A stretch of 64,000 nt of DNA from Sphingosinithalassobacter sp. CS137. GTDB lineage: Bacteria > Pseudomonadota > Alphaproteobacteria > Sphingomonadales > Sphingomonadaceae. The stretch spans positions 1,890,501 through 1,954,500 of the forward strand of contig NZ_CP060494.1 in the NCBI RefSeq assembly GCF_014334115.1, read 5' to 3'. The position numbers were made by a program, and so were the translations under genes. A model generated the notes under the pieces. It made no database searches. It saw nothing but the letters and a program-made list of their open reading frames with translations, and had not been told where the DNA came from. Below are positions 50,393-58,984 of the stretch, piece by piece. Numbering within the stretch: the first letter of the stretch is position 1; the number at the start of each line of letters is the position of its first letter.

Positions 50393-51361
50393 ATGGCCGA
50401 TACGATCGAGCGCGGCAGCGCTATCGACAGTGCGACGATGCGCGCGTGGCGCATCCACCGTTTCGGGGGAACCGACGCATTCCAGGCTGATACGCTGCCC
50501 GTGCCGCAGCCGGGGCAGGGGGCAATCCGGGTGCGGATCCGCGCCACCAGCGTGAACCCGGTAGATTACAAGCTGCGCTCCGGGGCGGCGCCATTCCTTT
50601 CCGAAGACGATCTTCCCGCCATCCTCGGCCGCGATGTGGCAGGCGAGGTGCTGGAAGTCGCGCCGGGCGTCGGCGGCGTCGACGTCGGCGACCGCGTGTA
50701 CGGCATGCCGCAGTTCCCGCGCGGCAGCTATGCCGAGCAGGTGGTGCTGGAGCCGGGCGAATGGGCGCGTGCACCCAAATCGGTTCCGATCGAAACCGCG
50801 GGCGCGGTACCGCTCGCGGCGCTCACCGCCTGGCAGGGGCTGTTCGATCAGGGCGGCCTGAAGGAAGGCCAGCGCGTGCTGATCCACGGCGGATCGGGCG
50901 GCGTGGGGCATTTCGCGGTGCAGTTCGCGGTGGCGGCGGGCGCCGAGGTGTTCGCCACGGCTTCGGGCGAGCATTGCGACTTCGTGCGCGAGCTCGGCGC
51001 CGACCGCGCGATCGATTACAAGGCGGAGCGGTTCGAGGAAATCGTGCGCGACGCCGATCTGGTGTTCGACGTGGTTGGCGGCGAGACGCAGCAGCGCAGC
51101 TGGGCGGTGCTGGCCGACGGCGGCATTCTGGTTTCGACGCTGGGCGAGCCGGCGCGCGGCGTGCCGGAGGCGGAGGGGAAGCGCGGCGCCGGATATATGG
51201 CGCAGCCCGACAGCGCCCAGCTGCGCCGGATCGCCGACATGATCGACGCGGGCGCAGTGCGCGTCCATGTCGCGCAGAGCTTCGCGCTCGACGACATCGC
51301 GGCAGCGCAGCAGGCGGCAGAGAAGAAGGATTTCGTCGGGAAGATCGCAGTGACGGTGTGA
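50393..51361 (+). CDS. Zinc-independent quinone oxidoreductase / MDR-family alcohol dehydrogenase
   Basis: A 322-aa NADPH-dependent reductase of the medium-chain family. The N-terminal catalytic domain (MRAWRIHRFGGTDAFQADTL, SVNPVDYKLRSG) lacks the zinc cysteines; the Rossmann domain has VLIHGGSGGVGHFAVQFA, the NADPH-binding loop. Quinones or enones are likely substrates. The ATG at 50393 has GGAGGA 8 bp upstream; it adds 15 residues before the conserved start, and an ATG at 50438 is the alternative. Confidence 0.9.
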   Translation: MADTIERGSAIDSATMRAWRIHRFGGTDAFQADTLPVPQPGQGAIRVRIRATSVNPVDYKLRSGAAPFLSEDDLPAILGRDVAGEVLEVAPGVGGVDVGDRVYGMPQFPRGSYAEQVVLEPGEWARAPKSVPIETAGAVPLAALTAWQGLFDQGGLKEGQRVLIHGGSGGVGHFAVQFAVAAGAEVFATASGEHCDFVRELGADRAIDYKAERFEEIVRDADLVFDVVGGETQQRSWAVLADGGILVSTLGEPARGVPEAEGKRGAGYMAQPDSAQLRRIADMIDAGAVRVHVAQSFALDDIAAAQQAAEKKDFVGKIAVTV

Positions 51362-51368
51362 GGAGCGA

Positions 51369-51934
51369 TCAGTCCGCCTGCTCGCGCCGCACCACCGCAC
51401 GGCCCTGAAGCGCGGCGACTGCGTCGAGATAGGTGCAGACGTTGCGCCGGACGAATGCCTGTTCCGAAGGCGGGATTCGTTCGTCCGCCGCGACGACCAG
51501 CGCGGTGGCCCGGCGGCGGCATAAAGGTGCGAAGACGCTGGCGCGCATGCAGCGGACCAGGAACTCTGCCTCGAAGCGCGAGACCTTGTCGCCGAGCCAT
51601 ATCGTCCGCTGCGCATCGCCGATGTAGCGGGCACTCTCCGACCGGATGCGCTCATAGGTCCAGGTGAACTCCAGACTGCGAGGGTCGCTCGTCAGGATTT
51701 CCGGTTCGTACCCGCAGCTCCGCGTCGAGGAATAATCGATCCATATCGAGGTGCGGAGCAGCGCGTCCGGGGGCGAACGGCCGACCTCGTCGACCAGCGC
51801 GCCCGCTTCCCGGGATATATCTGGTCGCCATTCTGCGCAGCCGTCCACGCGGCGCCGATCGCAGCCGCGGTCAGCGGCCCGAACACGAAGCCGAGCACTG
51901 CTCCGGCGATCAACAGCACGCCCGTTCGCTTCAT
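51369..51934 (-). pseudogene. Frameshifted hypothetical membrane-anchored protein
   Basis: ATG at 51934 starts a credible signal/anchor (MKRTGVLLIAGAVLGFVFGP), but the frame turns into Arg-rich shadow sequence after NGDQIYPG and stops at 51692. The other frame then continues a sensible protein (EAGALVDEVGRSPPDALLRT, then RTIWLGDKVSRFEAEFLVRC and ADERIPPSEQAFVRRNVCTY) to a TGA at 51369. One extra G in the G-run at about 51809-51814 would join them as YPGEAGALVDEVG, a 188-aa protein. Either a real mutation or a sequencing error. No family is recognised. Confidence 0.65.
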
Positions 51935-51998
51935 CGTGCCCCTCCCTTCGGGGCAAGGCGTTGCACTTTCGCCTGCCCCGCGCCAGATGCGGGCGATC

Positions 51999-53579
51999 AT
52001 GACCGATCGATCCGAACTCCGCGCCGCCGCGCTCGCATCCAAGGCCTGGCCCTTCGAAGAGGCGCGCAGGCTGCTCAAGCGCTACGAGAATGCGCCGCCG
52101 GCCAAGGGGCATGTGCTGTTCGAATGCGGCTATGGCCCGTCGGGGCTGCCGCACATCGGCACGTTCAACGAAGTGCTGCGCACGACGATGGTGCGGCATG
52201 CGTTCGAGACGCTGTCCGACATTCCGACCCGGCTGGTCGAATTCAGCGACGACATGGACGGCATGCGCAAGGTGCCCGACAATGTGCCGAACCAGGAAAT
52301 GCTGCGCGAGCATCTGGGCAAGCCGCTGAGCCGCGTGCCCGATCCGTTCGGCACCCACGAGAGCTTCGCGGCGCACAACAACGCGCTGCTGCGCGAATTC
52401 CTCGATCGCTACGGCTTCGACTATGAATTCGTTTCCTCGACCGAGCGCTATACCAGCGGTGCGTTCGACGATGCGCTGCGCAACGTGCTGCGCAACTATC
52501 AGGCGATCCTCGACATCATGCTGCCGACGCTGCGCGCCGAGCGTGCGGCGACCTATTCGCCCGTCCTGCCGGTGAGCCCGAAGAGCGGGATCGTGCTGCA
52601 GGTGCCGGTCGAGGTGGTCGATGCCGAAGCCGGGCTGGTGCGGTTCGAGGATGACGGCGAGACCGTCGAGCAGTGCATCTTCAAGGGCGGCGCCAAGCTG
52701 CAGTGGAAGGTCGACTGGGCGATGCGCTGGGTGGCGCTGGATGTCGATTACGAAATGTACGGCAAGGACCTGACCGACAGCGGCGTGCAATCGGGCAAGA
52801 TCGCGCGGGTGCTGGGTGGGCGGAAGCCCGAGGGGCTGATCTACGAGATGTTCCTCGACGAGAAGGGCGAGAAGATCAGCAAATCGAAGGGCAATGGCCT
52901 CAGCCTCGAGGAATGGCTGACCTATGGCCCCGAGGAATCGGTCGCCTTCTATGCCTATCGCGAGCCCAAGAAGGCCAAGCAGCTGCACCTGGGCGTCATC
53001 CCGCGCGCGGTCGACGAATATTGGCAGTTCCGCGCCAATTATCCCGAGCAGCCGATCGAGCAGAAGCTCGGCAATCCGGTGCACCATATCCACAATGGCG
53101 ACGTGCCCGCCGAGGCGCTGCCGGTCACCTTCGGGCTGCTGCTCAACCTGGTCGGCGTGATGGGCGAGGCGAGCAAGGAGCAGGTGTGGGGCTATCTCGC
53201 CAACTATCTGCCCGATGCCGCGCCGGAAGCGCATCCCGCGCTCGACCGGCTGATCGGCTATGCGCTTGCCTATGCCCGCGATTTCGTCGCGCCGACGCTC
53301 AAGCGCCGTGCCCCCGAGGGCGTGGAGATCGAGGCGCTGCAGCGGCTCGACGCCGAGCTGGCGGGCCTGCCGGGGGGCGCATCGGCCGAGGACATCCAGA
53401 ACATCGTCTATGAGATCGGCAAGACCGGCGGCTTCGAGACTCTGCGCGACTGGTTCAAGGCGCTGTACGAGACGTTGCTCGGATCCGCACAGGGGCCGCG
53501 GATGGGGAGCTTCATCGCGCTCTATGGCATCGCGGGCACGCGCGCGCTGATCGCGCAGGCGCTGGCGCGCACGACATAG
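51999..53579 (+). CDS. lysS: Lysyl-tRNA synthetase, class I
   Basis: A 526-aa class I LysRS (LysK type), unrelated in fold to the class II enzyme of most bacteria. The HIGH motif is PHIGTFNEV (GYGPSGLPHIGTFNEVLR, about 51-59) and the KMSKS loop is KISKSKGNG near 291-299; the C-terminal helical cage is the anticodon-binding part. Class I LysRS is typical of archaea and of a minority of bacteria including many alphaproteobacteria. An ATG four codons upstream (51987) is an alternative start. Confidence 0.95.
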   Translation: MTDRSELRAAALASKAWPFEEARRLLKRYENAPPAKGHVLFECGYGPSGLPHIGTFNEVLRTTMVRHAFETLSDIPTRLVEFSDDMDGMRKVPDNVPNQEMLREHLGKPLSRVPDPFGTHESFAAHNNALLREFLDRYGFDYEFVSSTERYTSGAFDDALRNVLRNYQAILDIMLPTLRAERAATYSPVLPVSPKSGIVLQVPVEVVDAEAGLVRFEDDGETVEQCIFKGGAKLQWKVDWAMRWVALDVDYEMYGKDLTDSGVQSGKIARVLGGRKPEGLIYEMFLDEKGEKISKSKGNGLSLEEWLTYGPEESVAFYAYREPKKAKQLHLGVIPRAVDEYWQFRANYPEQPIEQKLGNPVHHIHNGDVPAEALPVTFGLLLNLVGVMGEASKEQVWGYLANYLPDAAPEAHPALDRLIGYALAYARDFVAPTLKRRAPEGVEIEALQRLDAELAGLPGGASAEDIQNIVYEIGKTGGFETLRDWFKALYETLLGSAQGPRMGSFIALYGIAGTRALIAQALARTT

Positions 53580-53582
53580 CGG

Positions 53583-55100
53583 CTAGGGGAGCGCCGCGGC
53601 GATGTCCGCCGGAGCGAGCCAGCGCAGCCGGACCGCGCCGGCGGGCGTGCCAGCGCCGTCGATCGGTTCGGCACGGGCGCCGGCGTCGCGCAGCGCTTCG
53701 ACGACCGCTTCGACGCGCGCATCGGCGCCCGCGACCCCGATCGGCAGGTTGAGCCGCCGCGCGCCCCACGCCGCGGTGGCGATCGCCTCCCGCCCGTCGC
53801 TGTCCGGCCCTTCCGGGCCGAACGGTACCGGTGGCAGCGGCGCCGCAGGCGGCACCAGCGTGACGCTCCAGTCGCTCGCGGCGGCCGCCACGCGCGTCTC
53901 CAGCGTGCGATAGGCGGAGAGGCTCGCGCCCGGCAGCGGCTGGGCATTGACGACCGCGCGGCGATTGCCCCGATCGGTGACGACTGCGCTGCCGTCGACC
54001 CCGGCGATCAGCGCAAGCTGCTCGGTGACGCGCGCGGCGACCTGATCGGCCGCGCTCTGGCGCGCGCTCGCCTGGGCCGAGGCGATCTGCTCGGCTTCGG
54101 CCTGGCCGGCGGTGCCGACCTGGACCTGCTCGATCTCGACGGCGACGTCGCGGCGGACCAGCTGGCGCAGCGTCGCGGCGGCGCCCGCTTCGGCGTCGCG
54201 CGAGAACTCCGGGGTCAGCACCGTCGCCTCGACCCGCAGCGGCTCGACGTTGAAGGCGACGTCGATCTGGCTGATCCGGGCGCCGCCTTCGAACTGCGCG
54301 AGGACCACGTCGCGCGCGCGGGCCGAAGTGGTCACTTCCCAGGCGATCTGGTTGAGCGTGAAGCCGAGCGGAATGGCGAGCGCGATGAAGCTGCCGAACA
54401 CCAGCACCGTCTGCAGCATCGTGTGCTGCGGCGAGAGGTGCGCGCCGAAGCCGTAGAAGCGGGCGACGATCGCGGCCGCGCCGACGATCGTCATCAGGTT
54501 GGTGAAGAAGAGCAGCGTCGATCCGGCGAACACGGTCCAGTTGAGCGTGGCGAGGCCGAAGCCGATCACCGACAGCGGCGGCATCAGCGCGGTGGCGATG
54601 GCGACGCCCACCACCGTGCCCTCGCGGCCGCGCACCATCGCATAGGCCCCGGCGAGCGCGGAGAAGAGCGCCACCATCAGATCGAAGAGATTGGGGCGCG
54701 TGCGCGCCGCGATCTCTTCGGTGACGTTCTGGAGCGGCGACAGGGCAACGACGAGCGCGGAGAAGAGCACGGCGAGCACCACGCCGAGCGCGAGCGCGAT
54801 GCTCGAGGTGCGGATCTCGACTCCGTCGAAGGTGGCGAGGCCGAAGCCCAAGCCGATGATCGGCCCCATCAGCGGCGAAATGAGCATCGCGCCGATCACC
54901 ACCGCCGGCGAGGAGAGCAGCAGCCCGAGCACCGCGATCCCGGCCGACATCAGCGTCATGAACGCATAGCGGCCGCCCCAGCTGGATTCGCCGCGAAGCT
55001 TGTCGATCACCCGGACGTGATCGACCGATTGGACGACATGTTCGCGCCACCAGTCGATCAGGGGATTGCGGCGGATACTGAGACCGGCGGATGCTTCCAT
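53583..55100 (-). CDS. DUF389 / TIGR00341 family membrane protein
   Basis: A 505-aa inner-membrane protein. The first 60% has about six helices with the family core VIGAMLISPLMGPIIGLGFG and VVGVAIATALMPPLSVIGFG; the rest (from about residue 270) is a soluble region with an Ala/Gln-rich helical stretch (TAGQAEAEQIASAQASARQS) and a PPAAPLPPVPFGPEGP linker. The function is unknown; the C-terminal region may be periplasmic. Its stop lies 3 bp from the lysS stop (convergent). Confidence 0.86.
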   Translation of the reverse strand: MEASAGLSIRRNPLIDWWREHVVQSVDHVRVIDKLRGESSWGGRYAFMTLMSAGIAVLGLLLSSPAVVIGAMLISPLMGPIIGLGFGLATFDGVEIRTSSIALALGVVLAVLFSALVVALSPLQNVTEEIAARTRPNLFDLMVALFSALAGAYAMVRGREGTVVGVAIATALMPPLSVIGFGLATLNWTVFAGSTLLFFTNLMTIVGAAAIVARFYGFGAHLSPQHTMLQTVLVFGSFIALAIPLGFTLNQIAWEVTTSARARDVVLAQFEGGARISQIDVAFNVEPLRVEATVLTPEFSRDAEAGAAATLRQLVRRDVAVEIEQVQVGTAGQAEAEQIASAQASARQSAADQVAARVTEQLALIAGVDGSAVVTDRGNRRAVVNAQPLPGASLSAYRTLETRVAAAASDWSVTLVPPAAPLPPVPFGPEGPDSDGREAIATAAWGARRLNLPIGVAGADARVEAVVEALRDAGARAEPIDGAGTPAGAVRLRWLAPADIAAALP

Positions 55101-55168
55101 TGCCGCCGCTTAAGGGGTTTGCGCAGGCGATTCCAGCCGATAGGAGGAAGGCGGATCAGGGAAGGAGC

Positions 55169-56422
55169 ATGATGGAGCAGAAACCGGCCCGCCGCACGCG
55201 CTCGGCGCTGCGCGATTTCCTGCACAGCGAGGCATCGGGCGGCATCGTCCTGATCGCCGCGGCGGTGCTCGCGATGGTGGCGGCGAACCTGCCGGCGACT
55301 GCGGACGCCTATTTCGGCTTCCTCCATTTCCATACCGGCCCGGTGATTTCGCCGAAATACGGCGACATGACTGTGCATCTGTGGATCAACGATGCGTTGA
55401 TGGCGATCTTCTTCCTGCTCGTCGGGCTGGAGATCAAGCGCGAGTTCGTCGACGGCCGGCTCGCGAGCTGGGAACATCGGCGGATGCCGGTGGTCGCCGC
55501 AGCGGCCGGGATGGTCGTGCCGGCGGTGATCTATCTCGGCGTCACCTGGGGCGACGACACGCTGGTGAGCGGCTGGGCGATCCCGGCGGCGACCGACATC
55601 GCTTTCGCGATCGGCGTGCTGGCGCTGCTCGGCAAGCGCGCGCCTACGTCGCTCAAGCTGTTCCTGACGACGGTGGCGATCGTCGACGACATGGGAGCGG
55701 TGGCGATCATCGCAATCGCCTATACCGCCGGGCTCAACACGCTGGCGCTGTTCGCCGCGGCGGTGGTGCTGCTGGTGATGTATGTGCTCAACCGCAGCGG
55801 TGTGAAGCGGCTGTGGATCTACCTCGCCTTCGCCGTGGTGCTCTGGTATTTCGTGTTCCTCTCGGGCGTGCACGCGACGATCGCGGGCGTGCTGACCGCG
55901 ATGATGATCCCGATCACCAAGTCGCCCGCCGCGCCGGACGACGCCGATTCGCCGCTCCACAAGCTGGAGCATGCGATCGCCCCCTGGTCGGCCTATGCGA
56001 TCGTGCCGCTGTTCGGATTCGCGAACGCCGGCGTTTCGCTCGCCGGCCTCACGCCCGCGGTACTGCTGCTTCCGCTCCCGCTCGGCATCGCGCTGGGCCT
56101 GTTCCTGGGCAAGCAGATCGGCATCCTCGGCAGCATCTGGCTGGCCACGCGGCTGCGGTTCGCGCCGAAGCCGTCGGGCTGCACCTGGGCGCAGATCTAC
56201 GGCGTCTCGATGCTCGCGGGCATCGGCTTCACGATGAGCCTGTTCATCGGCGGCCTCGCCTTCCCGGGCAACGAGCTGCTGGTCGACGAAGTGAAGCTGG
56301 GCGTGCTTTCGGGATCGATCCTGTCGGCGCTGGGCGGGTACCTGGTGCTGCGCTTCGCCCCGTCGCCGCGCCGGCTGGCGCTGCACCGGCGCGCGAAGCG
56401 ACAGCACGCTCCCCGCGTCTGA
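55169..56422 (+). CDS. nhaA: Na+/H+ antiporter NhaA
   Basis: A 417-aa electrogenic sodium/proton antiporter with 12 helices. The ion-binding pair is the two Asp in VAIVDDMGAVAII (about 172-173); AIPAATDIAFAIGVLALLG and GFANAGVSLAGL give the crossed unwound helices. GGAAGGAG lies directly upstream; two tandem ATGs occur and the first is given. The 5' end is 68 bp from the divergent DUF389 start. Confidence 0.95.
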   Translation: MMEQKPARRTRSALRDFLHSEASGGIVLIAAAVLAMVAANLPATADAYFGFLHFHTGPVISPKYGDMTVHLWINDALMAIFFLLVGLEIKREFVDGRLASWEHRRMPVVAAAAGMVVPAVIYLGVTWGDDTLVSGWAIPAATDIAFAIGVLALLGKRAPTSLKLFLTTVAIVDDMGAVAIIAIAYTAGLNTLALFAAAVVLLVMYVLNRSGVKRLWIYLAFAVVLWYFVFLSGVHATIAGVLTAMMIPITKSPAAPDDADSPLHKLEHAIAPWSAYAIVPLFGFANAGVSLAGLTPAVLLLPLPLGIALGLFLGKQIGILGSIWLATRLRFAPKPSGCTWAQIYGVSMLAGIGFTMSLFIGGLAFPGNELLVDEVKLGVLSGSILSALGGYLVLRFAPSPRRLALHRRAKRQHAPRV

Positions 56423-56429
56423 CCCGGCG

Positions 56430-57434
56430 GTGCGCTGCTTCTTCGACGCGCGTCAACTGGCACATGCGCCCGCGCGCGAGCTGCACAACGGCAGCTATGT
56501 GCCCTATGCCGAATCGCCCGCGCGCGCCGAGGCGCTGCGCCGCGCACTGGGGTCCGTCGAGCAGCCCGCGGACCGCGGCGAGGCGCCGCTACGCGCGGTC
56601 CATACCGCCGAGTATCTCAATTTCCTCAAGACCGTGGCGGAGCGCTGGCGCGCGGCCGGGCGACCGGGCGATGCCGGCGGCTATGTCTGGCCGGTCGTCG
56701 GACGCCGTCCGCTGCGGCTCGAGCGTGTCGACGCGCTGATCGGCCGCTATAGCTTCGACGCATCCACGCCGATCACGCCGGAAACGTGGCAGGCGACCTA
56801 TTGGGGGAGCCAGAGCGCGCTGGCGGCGACGCAGGCGGTGCTGGACGGCGCACGCACCGCCTTTGCGCTGTCGCGCCCGCCCGGCCATCATGCCGGCGCC
56901 GATTATTGCGGCGGCTATTGCTATCTCAACCATGCCGCGGTCGTGGCGCAGGCGGCGCGCGACGCGGGCCGCGCGCGCGTCGCGATCCTCGACATCGACT
57001 ATCACCACGGCAACGGCACGCAGGACATTTTCTGGGAGCGCGGCGACGTGTTCTACGCGTCGGTCCACGCCGATCCGGCGACCGACTATCCCTTCTACTG
57101 GGGGCATGAAGACGAGACCGGCGAAGGCGCGGGTGCCGGCGCGACGCTGAACCTGCCGCTCGCGCAGGGCGCCGCGCTCGAGCAGTTCCGCCGCGCGCAG
57201 GGCCGGGCGCTGGAAGCGATCGCGCGCTTCGGCCCGGACTTTCTCGTGCTGAGCTTCGGCGCGGATAGCTATGCCGGAGATCCGATCTCGCACTTCGCGC
57301 TGGAAACCGACGATTACGCAGTGCTGGCGCGCGACATCGCGGCATGCGGCTGGCCGACCGCGGTGGTGATGGAAGGCGGCTATGCGGTCGACGCGCTGGG
57401 CGCCAATGTGGCGAGCCTGTTGAGCGGGTTCTGA
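56430..57434 (+). CDS. Histone deacetylase-family protein (acetylpolyamine amidohydrolase-like)
   Basis: A 334-aa zinc amidohydrolase. RPPGHHAGADYCGGYCYLNH holds the catalytic His-His pair; ILDIDYHHGNGTQDIFW supplies the zinc Asp and His; DFLVLSFGADSYAGDP the second zinc Asp, and MEGGYAVDALGAN the loop at the end. Bacterial members remove acetyl groups from polyamines or other small amides. Start GTG, 7 bp after nhaA. Its final nine bases and stop form part of a 25-bp sequence repeated 600 bp downstream. Confidence 0.93.
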   Translation: MRCFFDARQLAHAPARELHNGSYVPYAESPARAEALRRALGSVEQPADRGEAPLRAVHTAEYLNFLKTVAERWRAAGRPGDAGGYVWPVVGRRPLRLERVDALIGRYSFDASTPITPETWQATYWGSQSALAATQAVLDGARTAFALSRPPGHHAGADYCGGYCYLNHAAVVAQAARDAGRARVAILDIDYHHGNGTQDIFWERGDVFYASVHADPATDYPFYWGHEDETGEGAGAGATLNLPLAQGAALEQFRRAQGRALEAIARFGPDFLVLSFGADSYAGDPISHFALETDDYAVLARDIAACGWPTAVVMEGGYAVDALGANVASLLSGF

Positions 57435-57440
57435 GCGCCG
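57416..57440 (+). repeat. 25-bp direct repeat, copy 1 (3' end of the deacetylase gene)
   Basis: Starts CCTGTTGAGCGGG and ends TTCTGAGCGCCG; it covers the last codons and TGA of the histone-deacetylase-like gene plus 6 bp. An exact copy lies at 58016-58040. The two copies bound the 600-bp unit that carries the unknown 168-aa gene. Confidence 0.95.
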
Positions 57441-57479
57441 GAGCATGGCGCGGAGCGGCCGTTCCGGCTATCTGGCGGT

Positions 57480-57986
57480 GTGCCGATCCACGAACTCACG
57501 AATAGCAACGCGCATTCGCTCTTCCTGACGATCGAGCCAAGCGGCGCCGAATTCGAGGTACCGTCGCTCGCAACGATCGCTGTGCGCAGCAGTGCGCTGG
57601 ATGGGCGCCGCGTCTCCTGCTCGCTGACCGACACGCGCATCGACCTTTTCTGCGATGCTGCGTTCGAAATCGACCTAGTGCTGCCGAGGGCATTCGACCG
57701 ACTGCTTTGGGATCCTTGCGTGGAGCACGGCTGCTGCGGGAGCATCTGCGAAGAAAGCGGCGCGCCGCTCCACGTAGAAAAGCTGCTGCCGGCCACAGGC
57801 TCCGTCACCGCCGAGAGCTTCGCGGCTCTGGCGCTCCGTGCGGAGCAGTGGCCCGGTCCTGCCGATCCGCGTTACCCCGTGCATCTCGCTCGGCTCGCGG
57901 CGCTCTTCGAGCGCCATATGGGCGCTGCCGAGGTCTCGGCGAGTCAGTTGGCCCGAAACTGCAGGCGCCCCTTCGAAGACGCGTAG
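57480..57986 (+). CDS. Unrecognised 168-aa protein inside a repeat-bounded unit
   Basis: Begins at GTG as MPIHELTNSNAHSLFLTIEP and ends in RRPFEDA. It has no signal peptide or membrane segment. The middle carries a cysteine cluster, WDPCVEHGCCGSICEESG, that could bind metal; the C-terminal third is helical (AALALRAEQWPGPADPRYPV). Codon use at the 5' end is visibly less GC-rich than in neighbours. It lies alone between two convergent genes and between two exact 25-bp direct repeats, as if inserted. The function is unknown; it may also be a fast-evolving lineage-specific gene. Confidence 0.65.
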   Translation: MPIHELTNSNAHSLFLTIEPSGAEFEVPSLATIAVRSSALDGRRVSCSLTDTRIDLFCDAAFEIDLVLPRAFDRLLWDPCVEHGCCGSICEESGAPLHVEKLLPATGSVTAESFAALALRAEQWPGPADPRYPVHLARLAALFERHMGAAEVSASQLARNCRRPFEDA

Positions 57987-58015
57987 GTAGCGCGGTTGCA
58001 GTGCCTGTCGCCAAA

Positions 58016-58040
58016 CCTGTTGAGCGGGTTCTGAGCGCCG
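58016..58040 (+). repeat. 25-bp direct repeat, copy 2
   Basis: Exact copy of 57416-57440, here between the 168-aa gene and the CDF transporter stop at 58052. Without the 600 bp between the copies, the deacetylase gene would end about 12 bp from the CDF stop, the close convergent spacing usual in this genome. Confidence 0.95.
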
Positions 58041-58051
58041 CCGCCGCTCGC

Positions 58052-58984
58052 TCAGCCGAGACGGTGATCGAAGTCGATCCCGTCGGGCGCGAAGGAGACG
58101 CTGGCGAGCCGCCACTGGTTCGGCACGGCTTCGGGCCAGAAGTCGCGCGGATCGCAGCGCTCGGCGGGCGGTGTGGCGCCATGGACCTGTGCCATGATGT
58201 AGCGGCCGGTCTCGCGCAGCCGGATGCGCGCGCCGGGATAGCGCGCCTGAAGATGATCGTGCAGCGCCCGCGCGTCCTCGGCGATGTCGCTGCTGTCGAG
58301 CGCGCGGGGTGCCCCGTCGGCAAGCTCGGCGGCCGCGACGCGCAGCGCGCGCAGCCCGTCGTGCGCGATGTCGAGCGCGATCAGCAGCGCCGCGGCCGAA
58401 TCGGCCCACCACAGGCCGTATCCGACACCGGCGATGCCGACGATCGCGGCAAGGCCGGTCATCCAGTCGGCCTTCTGCATCAGCGCGTCGGTATAGAGCA
58501 CCTTGTCCTGGATGCGCTTGGCCACCGGCTGCTTCATGCGGCCCAGGATCACCGGCGGCACGACCGAATAGGCGAGCGCCGCCATCATCGGCCAGCCCGC
58601 CCACATCCGCTCGCCCGCGATGGTCATCGGACCGATCGTGGGATGTTCGGCCATCAGCAGCTTCATGCCCGAATCGAAGATCAGCCAACCGCCCATGACC
58701 ACCAGCGCCGACGCGGCGGCGAGGAAGGCGAGGCTGTTCATCCGCAGATGGCCGAACGGCATCCGGCGGTCCGGCGCCTTCTGCTCCCAGTGCAGCGCGA
58801 TCAGGAACACCGCGGCGGGGACGAGGCCGAGGATGTCCTCGATCCAGGCGGATTTGAGCGCCTGGCTCGATCCGAGCACGAAATAGAGGATCACGATGAT
58901 CGACAGCTGCCAGCCGAGCGTCCACCATTCGAGGCGGCGCGCGCGGGCGACATCCTGTTCGATTTCGGCGGGGATGCGCTTCAA
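58052..58984 (-). CDS. Cation diffusion facilitator (CDF) metal transporter
   Basis: A 310-aa inner-membrane cation/proton antiporter with about six helices. The metal-site region in helix 5 reads VLYTDALMQKADWMTGLAAI, with Asp and His/Asp-type ligands partly replaced (TDALMQKAD). The C-terminal cytosolic domain (HDHLQARYPGARIRLRETGR, MAQVHGATPP) is the CDF dimer domain. The start is TTG at 58984 (TTGA overlap with the lipoprotein stop); an unusual start codon, but no closer ATG fits. Metal is unknown; zinc or iron is usual. Confidence 0.85.
   Translation of the reverse strand: MKRIPAEIEQDVARARRLEWWTLGWQLSIIVILYFVLGSSQALKSAWIEDILGLVPAAVFLIALHWEQKAPDRRMPFGHLRMNSLAFLAAASALVVMGGWLIFDSGMKLLMAEHPTIGPMTIAGERMWAGWPMMAALAYSVVPPVILGRMKQPVAKRIQDKVLYTDALMQKADWMTGLAAIVGIAGVGYGLWWADSAAALLIALDIAHDGLRALRVAAAELADGAPRALDSSDIAEDARALHDHLQARYPGARIRLRETGRYIMAQVHGATPPAERCDPRDFWPEAVPNQWRLASVSFAPDGIDFDHRLG

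Noticed and set aside
51936..53234. Long minus-strand frame across lysS
   Set aside because: Shadow of lysS; only its distal part (51369-51820) is real, as the second half of the frameshifted gene.
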